A DNA stretch of 64,000 bases. Origin: Undaria pinnatifida. Lineage: Eukaryota > Sar > Phaeophyceae > Laminariales > Alariaceae. The notes under the pieces were generated by a model. The model made no database searches. It saw nothing but the letters and a program-made list of their open reading frames with translations, and was not told the origin of the DNA. Where the stretch lies: the NCBI GenBank assembly GCA_012845835.1, contig JABAKD010000005.1:13267205-13331204 (forward strand), given 5' to 3'. The first letter of the stretch is position 1. Every line of letters begins with the position of its first letter. The translations under genes were made by a program, and so were the position numbers. Below are positions 34,501 to 37,392 of the stretch, piece by piece.

Positions 34501-35050
34501 CAAGCGTTACCGTGCTTATTTCCGCACTGCTCTTACCTTAGAGAATGACATTTTGCAGGTTACAGTACAAGGGGTCAAAAGGCGCGACAAGCCGAATTGA
34601 CTTAACCCCTACATAAATGCACATTTACGACTCCTCTCTGAAACACACCGACTGCCCCCCACCAAACCCATACCAGATGTCAATATTTTAAACTAATTTT
34701 CAAGGACGTCAGCCGTGAGTTCAACGATTTTATTCATGGAGGGAAGGACAACCAAAAAGTTTCCCCCCCAAAAAAACGCCGGTGGGTTTCTACAAGAGAC
34801 CACGAGCTCCCTCGGCAAGCGAGGTTAAAAAAAAAGTTGAAGATGCATACCTTTACCGTCGCGGCATATGCGTCAGACCGCTACACCGCTGCCGCCACCA
34901 CCGCCTCACCTTCTTAAGCCCTTATCCTTCTGGTGCAAGTCTTTCAGAACCGCTTCCACGTCCCTCGCAGGAATGTGGCATACCTTCCTTCTCAACAGCC
35001 ACCCCCTTGCCGCCGCTTGCAACCGCACTAGCCGCTCAGTCTCCGAACGA
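10428..35050 (-). CDS. Polycystin (PKD2/TRPP-like) cation channel, 15 exons, C terminus unresolved
   Basis: Proposed minus-strand join, 5' to 3': 35050-34910, 33733-33622, 32509-32274, 31056-30946, 28794-28713, 23641-23453, 22300-22150, 20783-20640, 19715-19500, 16321-16193, 15924-15860, 14797-14669, 13718-13504, 13235-13070, 10487-10428. This gives about 715 codons with no in-frame stop, and every junction is phase-compatible. Segments follow the polycystin family order: basic IQ-like stretch, TM1, TOP domain (TRTISLRF..YN..F motif), S2, linker, S3, S4-S5, pore and S6. Such channels conduct cations in membranes and in many protists act in cilia. Length fits the family core plus an insertion in TOP. 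A possible start ATG lies at 35071-35073, upstream of the first acceptor. The 20783 acceptor is the weakest border. Introns average over 1.5 kb and are packed with repeats. Confidence 0.85.
10516..10665 (-). mobile_element. Poly-C LINE, 3'-end copy
   Basis: The + strand G/C run at 10516-10540 is followed by GTACTGATTTGTTGCTTGCC and then the complement of the LINE 3' region (CATTGACGCGCATACCCTTCG, CACTCCTAAGAATTATAGAG). It is truncated to about 150 bp and lies in intron 14 in the sense orientation. Confidence 0.65.
10713..10945 (-). mobile_element. Poly-C SINE-like element, truncated copy
   Basis: G run, then TACTCATTTCATGCATAGCC and about 215 bp of the family body (CGGATTTTCACCGACCAGGC, AAGCGCGAAGCACCGTGAGG). 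It lies directly 5' of the LINE fragment in the same orientation. Confidence 0.75.
10946..11265. other. Intron sequence, G-rich at the left edge
   Basis: A G-rich tract (10944-10966) is followed by GC-rich sequence with overlapping ORFs on both strands but no recognisable motif. It lies in polycystin intron 14. Confidence 0.4.
11275..11395 (-). mobile_element. tRNA-like promoter sequence with purine tail (SINE or tRNA relic)
   Basis: The minus strand reads TAGTTTAATGG, which matches the pol III A-box consensus at every position. About 45 bp later TGTTTGGACCC is a weaker B-box. A GAAAA-rich tail follows. It is too diverged to fold as a functional tRNA. Confidence 0.4.
11630..11820. repeat. 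Two-unit tandem repeat (about 95 bp)
   Basis: Unit: TGTCAGGAGACGGCACT, CCTTGnCCGACGG, AATTTTnCAA, TTTAC, GACGCCAAA, CAGGTTTTA. Units start at 11633 and 11728. A third, dispersed copy is at 45.72-45.81 kb. Confidence 0.7.
11990..12180 (+). repeat. Dispersed repeat R (GGCTCCTTAACCC / GCGTGCTACGATAGA)
   Basis: Shares GCGTGCTACGATAGA, a T- or G-rich spacer, GAATnACGGGnCTCCTTAnCC and AAAATCGTCG with copies at 17.86-18.1, 30.05-30.45, 37.5-37.8, 54.70-54.98 and 61.46-61.78 kb. The class is unknown; no terminal repeats or tail are clear. Confidence 0.5.
12308..12640 (+). mobile_element. tRNA-derived SINE (SINE-T)
   Basis: The head CGCCCCGGTGGCGTATGAGG resembles an A-box. About 45 bp later GGGTTCGAGTCTCC is a near-consensus B-box. 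The body contains TTTTTCTTGCGCACAAATTG, GCTGAACCCTATGCGC and GTGACCACGGCTTGTCCAGA, followed by an A-rich tail. Full-length relatives are at 25.06 (-), 46.40 (-) and 48.78 kb (+). Confidence 0.75.
12840..13045. repeat. Minisatellite, about 35-bp unit, six copies
   Basis: GGGCAGTGGCACTnTTCAACC plus GGCAnnATAGA is repeated head to tail. The last copy ends about 25 bp from the donor of the pore exon. Confidence 0.75.
13070..13235 (-). CDS. Polycystin exon 14 (pore region)
   Basis: Acceptor GACTTTAACAG, donor TATCAG|GTGGGT. Encodes NLGWVIFGPSSELFATW, then SFVTMTRVALGEFDS, then PGSAFIIIATYQ. The LGEFD stretch aligns with the selectivity-filter region (LGDI/LGDF), with E in place of the usual D. 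Completed by the S6 exon. Confidence 0.85.
13504..13718 (-). CDS. Polycystin exon 13 (S4-S5)
   Basis: Acceptor GGCCAAAACAG, donor GTGTACAG|GTAGGC. Contains GLARLFIMLRFHPRLSLVTD followed by HLVHFFIMFFMVVGVY. This matches the family pattern of an S4 helix (WIKLFKFINFN), a LST-type linker and S5 ending in AY. Confidence 0.85.
13850..13910 (-). repeat. Partial duplicate of the S4-S5 exon acceptor edge
   Basis: GTGCGAGCGTTCAGCGACGA preceded by CAG repeats the first codons of exon 13 (VRAFSDDLSV) with its acceptor. It lies 140 bp upstream of the real exon. Confidence 0.75.
13960..14115 (-). mobile_element. Two stacked poly-C SINE-like fragments
   Basis: Copy one: G-rich run, then TAATCATTTCAAGCACGGCC (about 13960-14036). 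Copy two: G run, then TGAACTCATATCACGCATAG and CATAAACCCTCGCATTTCC (about 14037-14115). Both are in gene sense and end just upstream of the duplicated exon-13 acceptor. Confidence 0.6.
14116..14668. other. Intron, no further feature
   Basis: Lies between exons 12 and 13. A minus-strand reading frame runs on past the exon-12 donor, but beyond the donor it has no family similarity. Confidence 0.5.
14669..14797 (-). CDS. Polycystin exon 12 (S3)
   Basis: Acceptor GTTCGCCAG, donor AGACAG|GTATGG, 43 codons. Encodes ATVINFTGDAVFAVNLALWV and continues STAITASEFVL (S3). The upstream duplicated copies also keep ATIVLFTGD or ATIVCFIDD in frame, supporting this acceptor over one 22 bases further in. Confidence 0.75.
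14890..15290 (-). repeat. Tandem copies of the exon 12 (S3) acceptor edge
   Basis: Minus-strand blocks with an acceptor and then GCAACGATCGTTnnCTTCA (ATIVxF in frame) and GCGGTnnACnTTGTT lie at about 14.92-15.02 and 15.18-15.30 kb. A further eroded copy is near 15.73-15.80 kb. The real exon is at 14.80 kb. Unit length is about 250 bp. Confidence 0.7.
15379..15640. mobile_element. GGGTC-rich fold-back element, copy 4
   Basis: Left end CAAAGCTCTTCACAGGTCAT (family CAGGGCTTTTCACGGGTCAT). The interior has GGTCAGGAGGTGnTTGAAAT twice and a long GGGTCGGATC run. The right end GACCCGTGAAAAAAAAC has lost the terminal GCCCTG. Confidence 0.65.
15860..15924 (-). CDS. Polycystin exon 11 (S2-S3 linker)
   Basis: Acceptor GCACCTAG, donor ACCACG|GTAGGA, 65 bp. 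Encodes KELKDGRHRLRISFRR, the counterpart of the charged linker after S2 (VEEILEIRIHKL in PKD2). Phases 1 to 0 join both neighbours, and without it the linker would be missing. Confidence 0.65.
16060..16165. repeat. CACAC/CCACA pentanucleotide microsatellite
   Basis: An imperfect (ACACC)n run of about 100 bp lies 30 bp from the exon-10 donor in the intron. Confidence 0.85.
16193..16321 (-). CDS. Polycystin exon 10 (S2)
   Basis: Acceptor GTTGTCTCCAG, donor TACGTTG|GTGAGG. Begins GGEVQISKDVQAF and contains the hydrophobic S2 helix (VVVCRAVAMIAFTIMLAHYV). A poly-C retroposon tail ends about 30 bases upstream of the acceptor. Confidence 0.8.
16345..16495 (-). mobile_element. Poly-C SINE-like element, truncated copy
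   Basis: G/C-rich tail (about 16345-16380), then TACTCTTCTCACGCATAGCC and CATAGACCCTCGCATTCC. The tail ends about 30 bp upstream of the exon-10 acceptor, in gene sense. Confidence 0.75.
16500..16895 (-). mobile_element. Poly-C SINE-like element, longer copy with a 36-nt tail
   Basis: The G run at 16498-16535 is the longest in the window. It is followed by TACTAATTTCATGCATAGTC and about 350 bp of body (TTTTCACCAACCAGGCAGAT, TCTTGCATACAGTATGGATG). It is joined head to tail to the copy at 16345. Confidence 0.8.
16900..17115. repeat. Segment duplicated at 36.28-36.49 kb
   Basis: Shared blocks: TCCAGAGGGCAAAAAT(T)GACGA, ACGGCATCGGnCACTGCTG, TTGGTGTCCGAACGACGACG, CTCGTACGGGACGGGCGCAG and GACGCTTGAAnnCGTCGCAA. 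The 36-kb copy has a G tract inserted after CTGCTGATT. Function unknown. Confidence 0.7.
17125..17285. repeat. AT-rich tandem repeat, about 20-bp unit
   Basis: CTATACTATAATCAATATAT is repeated about seven times with small changes. Confidence 0.85.
17286..17850. other. Intron sequence, no supported feature
   Basis: Lies in polycystin intron 9. It has no repeat match inside the window beyond the edges and no exon-like frame. Confidence 0.4.
17855..18180 (+). repeat. Dispersed repeat R, two partial units
   Basis: GCGTGCTACGATAGAGGTAT, GAATGACCGGGCTCCTTAAC, CAGAATCGTAGGGA and ATTTTTTGCACGATTCTCG match the copies at 54.70 and 61.46 kb. Confidence 0.55.
18770..19180 (-). repeat. Two degenerate copies of the exon 9 donor half
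   Basis: On the minus strand, GACGCTGTAAGGACGGTTTC (about 18.91 kb) and GACGCTGTAAGGATGGTTTC (about 19.14 kb) correspond to the exon-9 codons for DATRTISL. Both continue through the NTYNG and LFSSVDI region with substitutions, and one has an in-frame stop. They lie downstream of the real exon and are not usable. Confidence 0.7.
19500..19715 (-). CDS. Polycystin exon 9 (TOP domain core)
   Basis: Acceptor CTCACTTGCAG and donor TCGTTAG|GTAAGG, 216 bp. Contains ITDATRTISLRFNTYNG followed by SSVDITARFSL. This is the clearest family match: conserved DRGTR..F..F..YN and the strand leading into S2. Confidence 0.85.
19690..20620 (-). repeat. Five-unit array of the exon 9 acceptor edge
   Basis: The block TGTACACTnAACnnTTGCCCT, followed by CTGCnTTCGGTACAAGTGG and a GCGAAAGCGACGAGACAA stretch, starts at about 19690, 19871, 20087, 20247 and 20417. 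Units are 160-220 bp. Only the first is part of exon 9 (QGLVYSL region). A telomere-like tract lies in the last unit (20450-20490). Confidence 0.75.
20640..20783 (-). CDS. Polycystin exon 8 (TOP domain)
   Basis: Encodes NPPNIDSSNN..TTIISWVD and TFPYGVSIPTPLAYYSW. Donor GGCTG|GTAGGC. The 3' border is secure because its phase joins to AGQGLVYSL in the next exon, matching the family Y-x-G-x-GY motif. The 5' border (GAGAG|GGCCCC) is a guess that satisfies phase; a further small exon is possible. Two degenerate copies of the exon follow at 20.87-21.2 kb. Confidence 0.65.
20830..21230 (-). repeat. Two degenerate copies of exon 8
   Basis: Minus-strand translations around 20.90-20.95 kb (RVDTAPHGV) and 21.07-21.12 kb (RIDTSPHSVEIPNP) match exon 8 (WVDTFPYGVSIPTP). 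Flanks such as CCAATCAG and GGGGATGGG(A/G)CC are repeated at the same spacing, unit about 185 bp. Confidence 0.7.
21231..22149. other. Intron 7, no feature apart from short repeats
   Basis: Small repeats (AGTGCC, CCTTnCAGTAGTGCC) lie at 21960-22080. No exon-like frame is compatible with the phase needed between exons 7 and 8. Confidence 0.4.
22150..22300 (-). CDS. Polycystin exon 7 (TOP domain)
   Basis: Acceptor GACGAGAGCAG, donor GAACGAAG|GTAAGA. Encodes LLMEWTYYEEGDC and DSFYSNCYRD. The two cysteines correspond in position to the conserved TOP-domain disulfide (RQLRV..C....C in PKD2). Confidence 0.75.
22315..22745. repeat. Three-unit tandem array, about 155 bp
   Basis: CGTTCCACCGAAACGTTGGT..ATTGCACCGnATCG..GGAGGAACAGGG..GACAA is repeated at 22318, 22468 and 22636. 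It begins within 15 bp of the exon-7 acceptor, but unlike the other arrays no copy of exon sequence is obvious. Confidence 0.7.
22855..23125 (+). mobile_element. Poly-C SINE-like element, antisense copy lacking its tail
   Basis: Family body in + orientation: CATCCATAAGCAAGAAAGTA, GCATGCAGTTCACGCTTCAT, TCTGGTCATACGACTACGCG. It ends at GCCATGCACAAACTG without the terminal GAGTAC-C run. One of the few antisense copies in the gene. Confidence 0.7.
23270..23452 (-). repeat. Duplicate of the exon 6 donor half
   Basis: The minus-strand block GTATGTGG(G)CGAACAAGAACAAGATGGTCGG of exon 6 recurs here, with its donor and the GGACGAGGGTACATGG region. It carries a glycine-rich insertion from a C/G tract at 23349-23371. 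It lies downstream of the true donor. Confidence 0.75.
23453..23641 (-). CDS. Polycystin exon 6 (TOP domain)
   Basis: Acceptor CGGAACAG, donor GGCGCG|GTAAGA, phase 0 to 0, 63 codons. It ends GRGYVANKNKMVGA, which aligns with the conserved N-x-LLG-P segment of the TOP domain. It is embedded in tandem copies of itself: the 3' part is repeated at 23.27-23.35 kb and the 5' part several times between 23.7 and 24.8 kb. Confidence 0.75.
23690..24830 (-). repeat. Array of exon 6 acceptor edges with telomere-like spacers
   Basis: Copies of the 5' half of exon 6 and its acceptor (GACAGTGGCG(C/A)CGAAT, GTCCGCGTTGGT, ACCTTAACCTGnTTCGTTTCG on the + strand) start near 23760, 23970 and 24175, with short remnants at 24.65-24.80 kb. 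Unit about 200 bp. Between units lie GGGTTAGGGTTAGGG tracts (23695-23712, 24117-24137). Confidence 0.75.
24305..24605 (+). mobile_element. Dispersed repeat X with (TAA)n end
   Basis: CTATCTCCACCGnACCTGAC, CCTCAGGGGACAGGCCGGGT, GAGTTAAATCGACACACGAC and CCCCATCCGCCGGAGGATAA are shared with 45.99-46.30 kb. The 3' end is (TAA)n here and A36 there, as expected of a retroposed element. A fragment is at 27.26-27.35 kb. Confidence 0.65.
25055..25435 (-). mobile_element. SINE-T, antisense copy with an internal duplication
   Basis: Complement of the 12.3-kb SINE: CCAGCTTCTGGGCAAGCCGT, GGTTCAGCAATCCCACTGCC, CGCCACCGGGGCGACCGG. The tail-proximal 70 bp or so (CATATATTAGTACTTTTTTC..GTCGTCCCTTCCCCCC) is present twice. 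Confidence 0.75.
25460..25710. repeat. GATC-rich degenerate repeat
   Basis: Repetition of GATCTGCATGATCTA, GATCTATATnATCTATATGA and AGATCTTGCACAACGT. The last motif also occurs at 9.63 kb. Confidence 0.55.
25712..25800 (-). repeat. ATGAGTTTCGACGAAAT repeat family copy
   Basis: The minus strand reads CAGCTTGCAAAGATGAGTTT, CGACAAAATATTCGATCTCA and GGAGTGTATTTTAATTTTTA, nearly identical in order to 41.45 and 43.77 kb. Confidence 0.7.
25960..26995. repeat. G-rich three-unit array
   Basis: A block with GCTATACGCGnGGTGCTnGG, then G-rich DNA, then GGCATGGAnGGCT, GATATCAG/CTGG and GTGTTTAnTACTCTGGC is repeated with starts near 26200, 26480 and 26780. G tracts dominate the + strand and could form G-quadruplexes. 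A single related unit lies at 37.39-37.49 kb. Confidence 0.7.
26996..27505. other. Intron, nothing beyond a repeat-X fragment
   Basis: A fragment of repeat X (GAGCTTACGCTATACCTACA, GGTGCACCAGCTAGCGTTGG) lies at 27.26-27.35 kb. The rest is AT-rich and unremarkable. Confidence 0.5.
27506..27723. mobile_element. GGGTC-rich fold-back element, copy 5
   Basis: Left end CAAGACTTTTCACGGGTCAT, right end ATCCGTGAAAGGCCCTG. Internal GGTCAGGAGGTGTTCCAAAT block. Flanking octamers share only AAAA. Confidence 0.7.
27960..28092 (+). mobile_element. Poly-C LINE, 3'-end copy
   Basis: GCTGCTCCGTCTCGAAAGGG, ATGCGTGGTCAACGGTCAAA and ATGGCAGGAAACAAAAGCAT, then a C-rich tail (28050-28092). The next copy starts directly at the tail. 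Confidence 0.7.
28098..28705 (+). mobile_element. Poly-C LINE, 0.6-kb 5'-truncated copy
   Basis: AGGGACAGGCTAGCGCTAAG and AGATATGCGGGATAAAGAG align with the LINE at 60.31-60.38 kb. ACGATCGCTATCCTAAGAGA and GCTCCGTCTCGAAAGGGATG align with 60.68-60.86 kb. The end CAGCAAATGAGCACGCC plus a C-rich tail reaches the exon-5 donor. Reading frames are broken. Confidence 0.75.
28713..28794 (-). CDS. Polycystin exon 5
   Basis: Acceptor CACGACTCAG and donor TCTTTG|GTGAGA. Encodes YCFEGDCADYDEVRETIMAV and a potential N-glycosylation site (NES). The 2-to-0 phase exactly bridges exons 4 and 6, which is the main support. It continues the cysteine-rich insertion. Confidence 0.6.
28825..30000. repeat. ATCGTTA-type satellite, about 1.2 kb
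   Basis: Irregular hexamer-based repetition of ATCGTT, ATCGTC, AACCGT and AATCGC (TTATCGTTATCGTCATCG). Longer sub-units ending GCTATCGTCTTCGCTGC recur about every 230 bp (29090, 29350, 29475, 29600, 29860). It starts 30 bp upstream of the exon-5 acceptor. A smaller patch is at 30.71-30.91 kb. Confidence 0.85.
30050..30450 (-). repeat. Dispersed repeat R (antisense)
   Basis: CTTAACCCACCTCAGCCCAA (complement) with GGAGCCCCGTCATTTCAGAA is shared with 54.9 kb, as are TCCTAGCACGCGTCTCAGAC and the poly-A/T spacers. Confidence 0.5.
30455..30630 (-). repeat. Degenerate copy of exon 4
   Basis: The minus strand reads GGTGGCTTTCTGCGGGATGT and GGGCATGGAAACA, matching the end of exon 4 (GASFCAMCAGME) as VAFCGMYTGME, with a T17 insertion. 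AACTGCTGTGCTACGGCACC matches the SCPLCYGDD region. Confidence 0.6.
30946..31056 (-). CDS. Polycystin exon 4 (cysteine-rich insertion)
   Basis: Acceptor GACAGCAG (either AG works, same phase) and a consensus donor ATGGA|GTGAGT. Encodes FVFEFNSCPLCYGDD..FCAMCAGM, with two C-x2-C pairs. This is not part of the standard TOP domain and looks like a lineage-specific insertion. A degenerate copy of this exon lies at about 30.46-30.58 kb. Confidence 0.6.
31085..31500 (-). mobile_element. Poly-C SINE-like element, one fragment plus one longer copy
   Basis: G-rich run at 31101-31118 with GTCAGTGTCATGAATGGCC (fragment), then GGGGCGGGGGCAGTAATCAG and about 330 bp of body (CACCGACCAGGCAGACAGCG, CACCTCCAGGAACAGCAATG). 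The fragment's C tail ends about 40 bp upstream of the exon-4 acceptor. Confidence 0.65.
31545..31755. repeat. GTAGCA/AGC trinucleotide microsatellite
   Basis: About 200 bp of (GTAGCA)n and (AGCAGT)n with interruptions. Confidence 0.9.
31935..32215 (+). mobile_element. Poly-C SINE-like element, antisense copy without tail
   Basis: Family body in + orientation (AGATACAGCTCACCCTTCAT, GGTGAAAACCGGGCGTGCTC). The terminal block CATACGACTACTGCTATGCA plus TGAAATGATTGCC is present twice in tandem (32147-32211). Confidence 0.7.
32274..32509 (-). CDS. Polycystin exon 3 (start of TOP domain)
   Basis: Acceptor CCCTTCACAG|GTCGGC, phase 0. The segment ADVGTREEFTAWALSLYL matches the family position where a short helix with F..F..W/Y follows TM1. 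A CNTC pair comes next. Donor GATAG|GTGCGG leaves two bases. A competing donor five bases further (GTAGGG) would leave one base and does not fit the next exon. The acceptor edge is repeated three times upstream. Confidence 0.7.
32516..33002 (-). repeat. Three upstream copies of the exon 3 acceptor edge
   Basis: The block TACGTCGGATAnCCGCAGnTCGTC, then GGnCCCAnAGCCGACCTGTGA on the + strand, recurs at 32680-32714, 32817-32864 and 32953-33000. Each is the acceptor CACAG plus the first 12-14 codons of exon 3 (VGSGPDDLRL.D). G-rich spacers with a GGTGATATTTCGGTGAG motif separate them. Confidence 0.8.
33003..33245 (-). mobile_element. Poly-C LINE, 3'-end copy
   Basis: G run 33010-33020, GCGCGTACTCACACC, then the complement of the LINE 3' region (ATTGACCACGCATCCCTTTC, GCCGTCTGTGGCCACAATCT, CTAGGATAGCGATCGTTTTC). 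The C tail abuts the outermost exon-3 edge copy. Confidence 0.75.
33246..33621. other. Intron 2, no feature
   Basis: AT-rich sequence without a recognisable repeat. The LINE similarity may extend a little into it. Confidence 0.45.
33622..33733 (-). CDS. Polycystin exon 2 (TM1)
   Basis: Acceptor CATACGGTCAG follows a T-rich tract; donor GACCAG|GTATAA, phase 0. Encodes LVGYLCFFLLFFAILLLES followed by a short amphipathic segment. This aligns with family TM1, which is preceded by LRELV in PKD2 and by LRR here. Confidence 0.75.
33790..34335. repeat. Four-unit tandem array, about 130-138 bp
   Basis: TTTTCTCCATACATCGGACn, AGATCCCnnnTCACCATACT and GCAGATATATCCCTGGTCTA start near 33808, 33938, 34069 and 34207. 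Each unit ends in GATC-rich sequence (ACAATCTGCATGGTCTACAG), linking the array to the dispersed GATC repeats. Confidence 0.8.
34336..34905. other. Intron 1, no feature
   Basis: Mixed composition, no recognisable element or exon. Confidence 0.45.
34910..35050 (-). CDS. Polycystin exon 1 of the model (IQ-like, pre-TM1)
   Basis: Encodes a basic stretch with an IQ-like motif (LVRLQAAARGWLLRRK), a possible calmodulin-binding site, then DVEAVLKDL..KDKGLRR leading into TM1. Donor AAGAAG|GTGAGG leaves two bases, completed by the next exon. The acceptor used is TTTGGGCAG. Alternatively translation starts at ATG 35073 and there is no acceptor here. A poly-C retroposon ends about 40 bases upstream. Confidence 0.6.
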
Positions 35051-35084
35051 CTGCCCAAACCAGTGCGTACCATAGGGTGGAGGA

Positions 35085-35145
35085 GGAGGCGGGAGGGGGG
35101 GGATACTCCTTTCATGCATAGCCGTTTAAGACCATTGACCCTCAG
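35085..35145 (-). mobile_element. Poly-C SINE-like element, short 3' fragment
   Basis: GGAGGGGGGG then ATACTCCTTTCATGCATAGCC. The tail ends about 40 bp upstream of the exon-1 acceptor. Confidence 0.6.
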
Positions 35146-35149
35146 GAGG

Positions 35150-35370
35150 CGGGCGCGTGGGGGGCGCACATGCATGTTGCCTGTCACAGTAATGTGACCA
35201 TTGCCCACGCATCTCTTTCGGGACGGGGCACCGTTCCTACGGCTAATAAAGACACCTCCAACATTTGGGCGTTCAGCAAGTTTCTTCCAGAGTACATAAT
35301 ATATTTTGGCTTATTTTATCTCCTTCCTCTTTGGCCGTATGCGGCCACCATCTATCAGTGGGCAGGGGGG
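35150..35370 (-). mobile_element. Poly-C LINE, 3'-end copy
   Basis: GCATGTTGCCTGTCACAGTA, ATTGCCCACGCATCTCTTTC and GCCGTATGCGGCCACCATCT are complements of the LINE 3' region. It is inserted between two SINE-like copies. Confidence 0.7.
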
Positions 35371-35397
35371 GGGGGGGACCATGAGTAGGGACGGGCG

Positions 35398-35940
35398 GTA
35401 GGGGGGGGGGTACTCAGTTTGTGCCTGGCCGTAGTCGCATGACCAAAGACCCTCGCATCCCTACTATGCCGGGACGGAGCACGTCGGGTTTTCACCAACC
35501 AAGGCAGACATTGCTTGCACCAAGCGCGAAGCGCCGTGAGCTGTTCGGTGAGTCGCATGAAGGGTGAACTGCATCCTCCCAAGAACCGCTCGAAAGACGG
35601 ACTTCGGCACCTTGTCCCTACTTTCTCGCCTATGGATGACAGCGCCAATGAGTTACTTTGTTTTCTGGTGTGGCCACTCCAGAGACAGCAATGGGTGTTA
35701 CAATGTAACTGCCTCGTCGGTGCCTTACCATATTCATACTGCGTGATGCGATCGTTCCCCTTGTGCGGAGTTAGGGTTCTCCACCTCGCACAATATGATC
35801 TACTGTAACTCGACAACCATCATGACAACCGCCAAAAAAAAAAAAAAAACGGTACCCAGGTTGTCTACCTCACGCAGTGATTGGCATGTTTACAGCGTCG
35901 TTGGCAACCAACGCCAACCCGAACACACATATAAATTTTA
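35398..35940 (-). mobile_element. Poly-C SINE-like element, near full length
   Basis: G run 35399-35410, body to about 35937. Collinear with the copy at 5.74-6.30 kb throughout, including the internal A16 run (35833-35849) and the 5' segment GCCAACCCnAA. High similarity suggests recent activity. Confidence 0.75.
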
Positions 35941-36280
35941 ATTTTTATAATATAAACTGGGGGGGTGGGGGGGGGTAACGGGAACCGTTAGAGGCCATTC
36001 TTCGAAGTATACACGTAAAGATATTAGTTTGATTTCTCAAGCCAGTGAACCTTCCAGTCTTGACTATTTTACTGCTAATACTTTTAAAATCATCCGACCC
36101 TAGTCTCCAAGTAGTTATCCCAAAAACGTGTGTGCGCTAGCAAAAAGGGTCGTATCCCCTGTAGAACTGCATATAATTAACGCCTTCACTGCTGAAACCC
36201 TTTTTTGGGAAGAAATTACTTGGAATTAGTATAGGAAGGGGTTTCGGGGCTCTTAAGGGGGTTTATAACTCCTTTTGAGG
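35941..36280. other. No recognisable feature
   Basis: A G-rich patch (35959-35976), then unremarkable sequence. GGTTATAACnCCTTTTGAGG near the end resembles 37.79 kb. Confidence 0.4.
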
Positions 36281-36495
36281 CTTCAGAGGGAAAAATTGAC
36301 GATGAAATCGATGATTACGGCATCGGGCACTGCTGATTGGGGGGGGGGGGGAGGGAGGGTTAGAATTGGTGTCCGAACGACGACGCCAACAATAAAGAGA
36401 CTCGTACGGGACGGGCGCAGGCAGCATTATCCTGCTCGTACTGCTACGCGCTCACACTACTCGAGTAGACGCTTGAAAACGTCGCAATCACGGGT
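36280..36495. repeat. Segment duplicated from or to 16.90-17.12 kb
   Basis: Same block order as the 16.9-kb copy, with a G15 tract inserted at about 36339-36353. Confidence 0.7.
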
Positions 36496-36554
36496 TTTTT
36501 GGGTCGCCGTACATGGGACCCAAAAGGGTGAACGGAACGAACCACTTGGAAATA

Positions 36555-36990
36555 GTGTAGGATCACAAGGTCTTCCCTCGTACTTATGACGGAGGACCAC
36601 AGCATTGAGGAACCACTACGATATGCACCAAAACCTATACATTCCACCGTGTTTTATTAACCATATTTGGTCCCAACTACAGCATAGGATCACAAGGCTT
36701 TCCCTCGGAAATATGACGGAGGACCACAGCAATGAGGAACCACCACGATATGCACTAAAACCTACACATTCCACCGTGTTTTACTAACCATTTTTTTTTT
36801 TTTCTTCACACACATCTACTCTCCAGCTTCTGGACAAGCCGTGGTCACAGGTGTTGTCCCTTCCCCCCGGTTCTTACCTTTAATTTCTTATCGCGCAAAG
36901 GGTTCAGCAATCCCATTGCTCGTCGACTTTTCATCGAGTGTTGCTAAGACTCAAACCATATTTGGCCCCAACTACTACGTTCCTTTGCAA
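36555..36990. repeat. 127-bp tandem repeat interrupted by a SINE
   Basis: AGGATCACAAGGnnTTCCCT, ATGACGGAGGACCACAGCA and CATTCCACCGTGTTTTAnTA are repeated at 36560 and 36687. The sequence CAAACCATATTTGGCCCCAA after the SINE (36951-36970) continues the same unit, so the SINE inserted into the array. Confidence 0.7.
36800..36948 (-). mobile_element. SINE-T, antisense 3' half
   Basis: T run, CTCCAGCTTCTGGACAAGCC, GGTCACAGGTGTTGTCCCTT, GGTTCAGCAATCCCATTGCT, ATCGAGTGTTGCTAAGACTC. The tRNA-like head is absent. Confidence 0.75.
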
Positions 36991-37390
36991 TTGTCACACG
37001 CAAGAAAAATGAGTTCAGCGCCGTCACAGTGACCAAGGCTACCGTGGGGTGGGGGGTACTCACTCTTTCCACTTTCTCACTCAGGGTTTGGGCAACTCGC
37101 CCCAGTGACTCGGCACCACACTGAAAAAAAATATAGGATATTACTTTGGCGCAACGTAGTTAACCACTCCAAGGCAAAGGAACGGGGGGGTCACTCGCGC
37201 AAGTATCCCCTAGCCATCCCAAAAACAGGCCCCAAAAGAGACCCCCACTACCCCTGTGTTTGTTATTTTGCAGCACTTTTACGCGTTGGATAGATCTTAT
37301 CGCCGCCGCACAGATCACGCAGGTCATATTCCATGGATCTGCATCATCTGTCCAGAGTTTTTTTCATTCACAAAAGGGGACTTCCAACAG
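36991..37390. other. No supported feature
   Basis: Small G tracts and a short GATC-rich patch at 37.30-37.36 kb. Confidence 0.4.
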
Positions 37391-37392
37391 CT

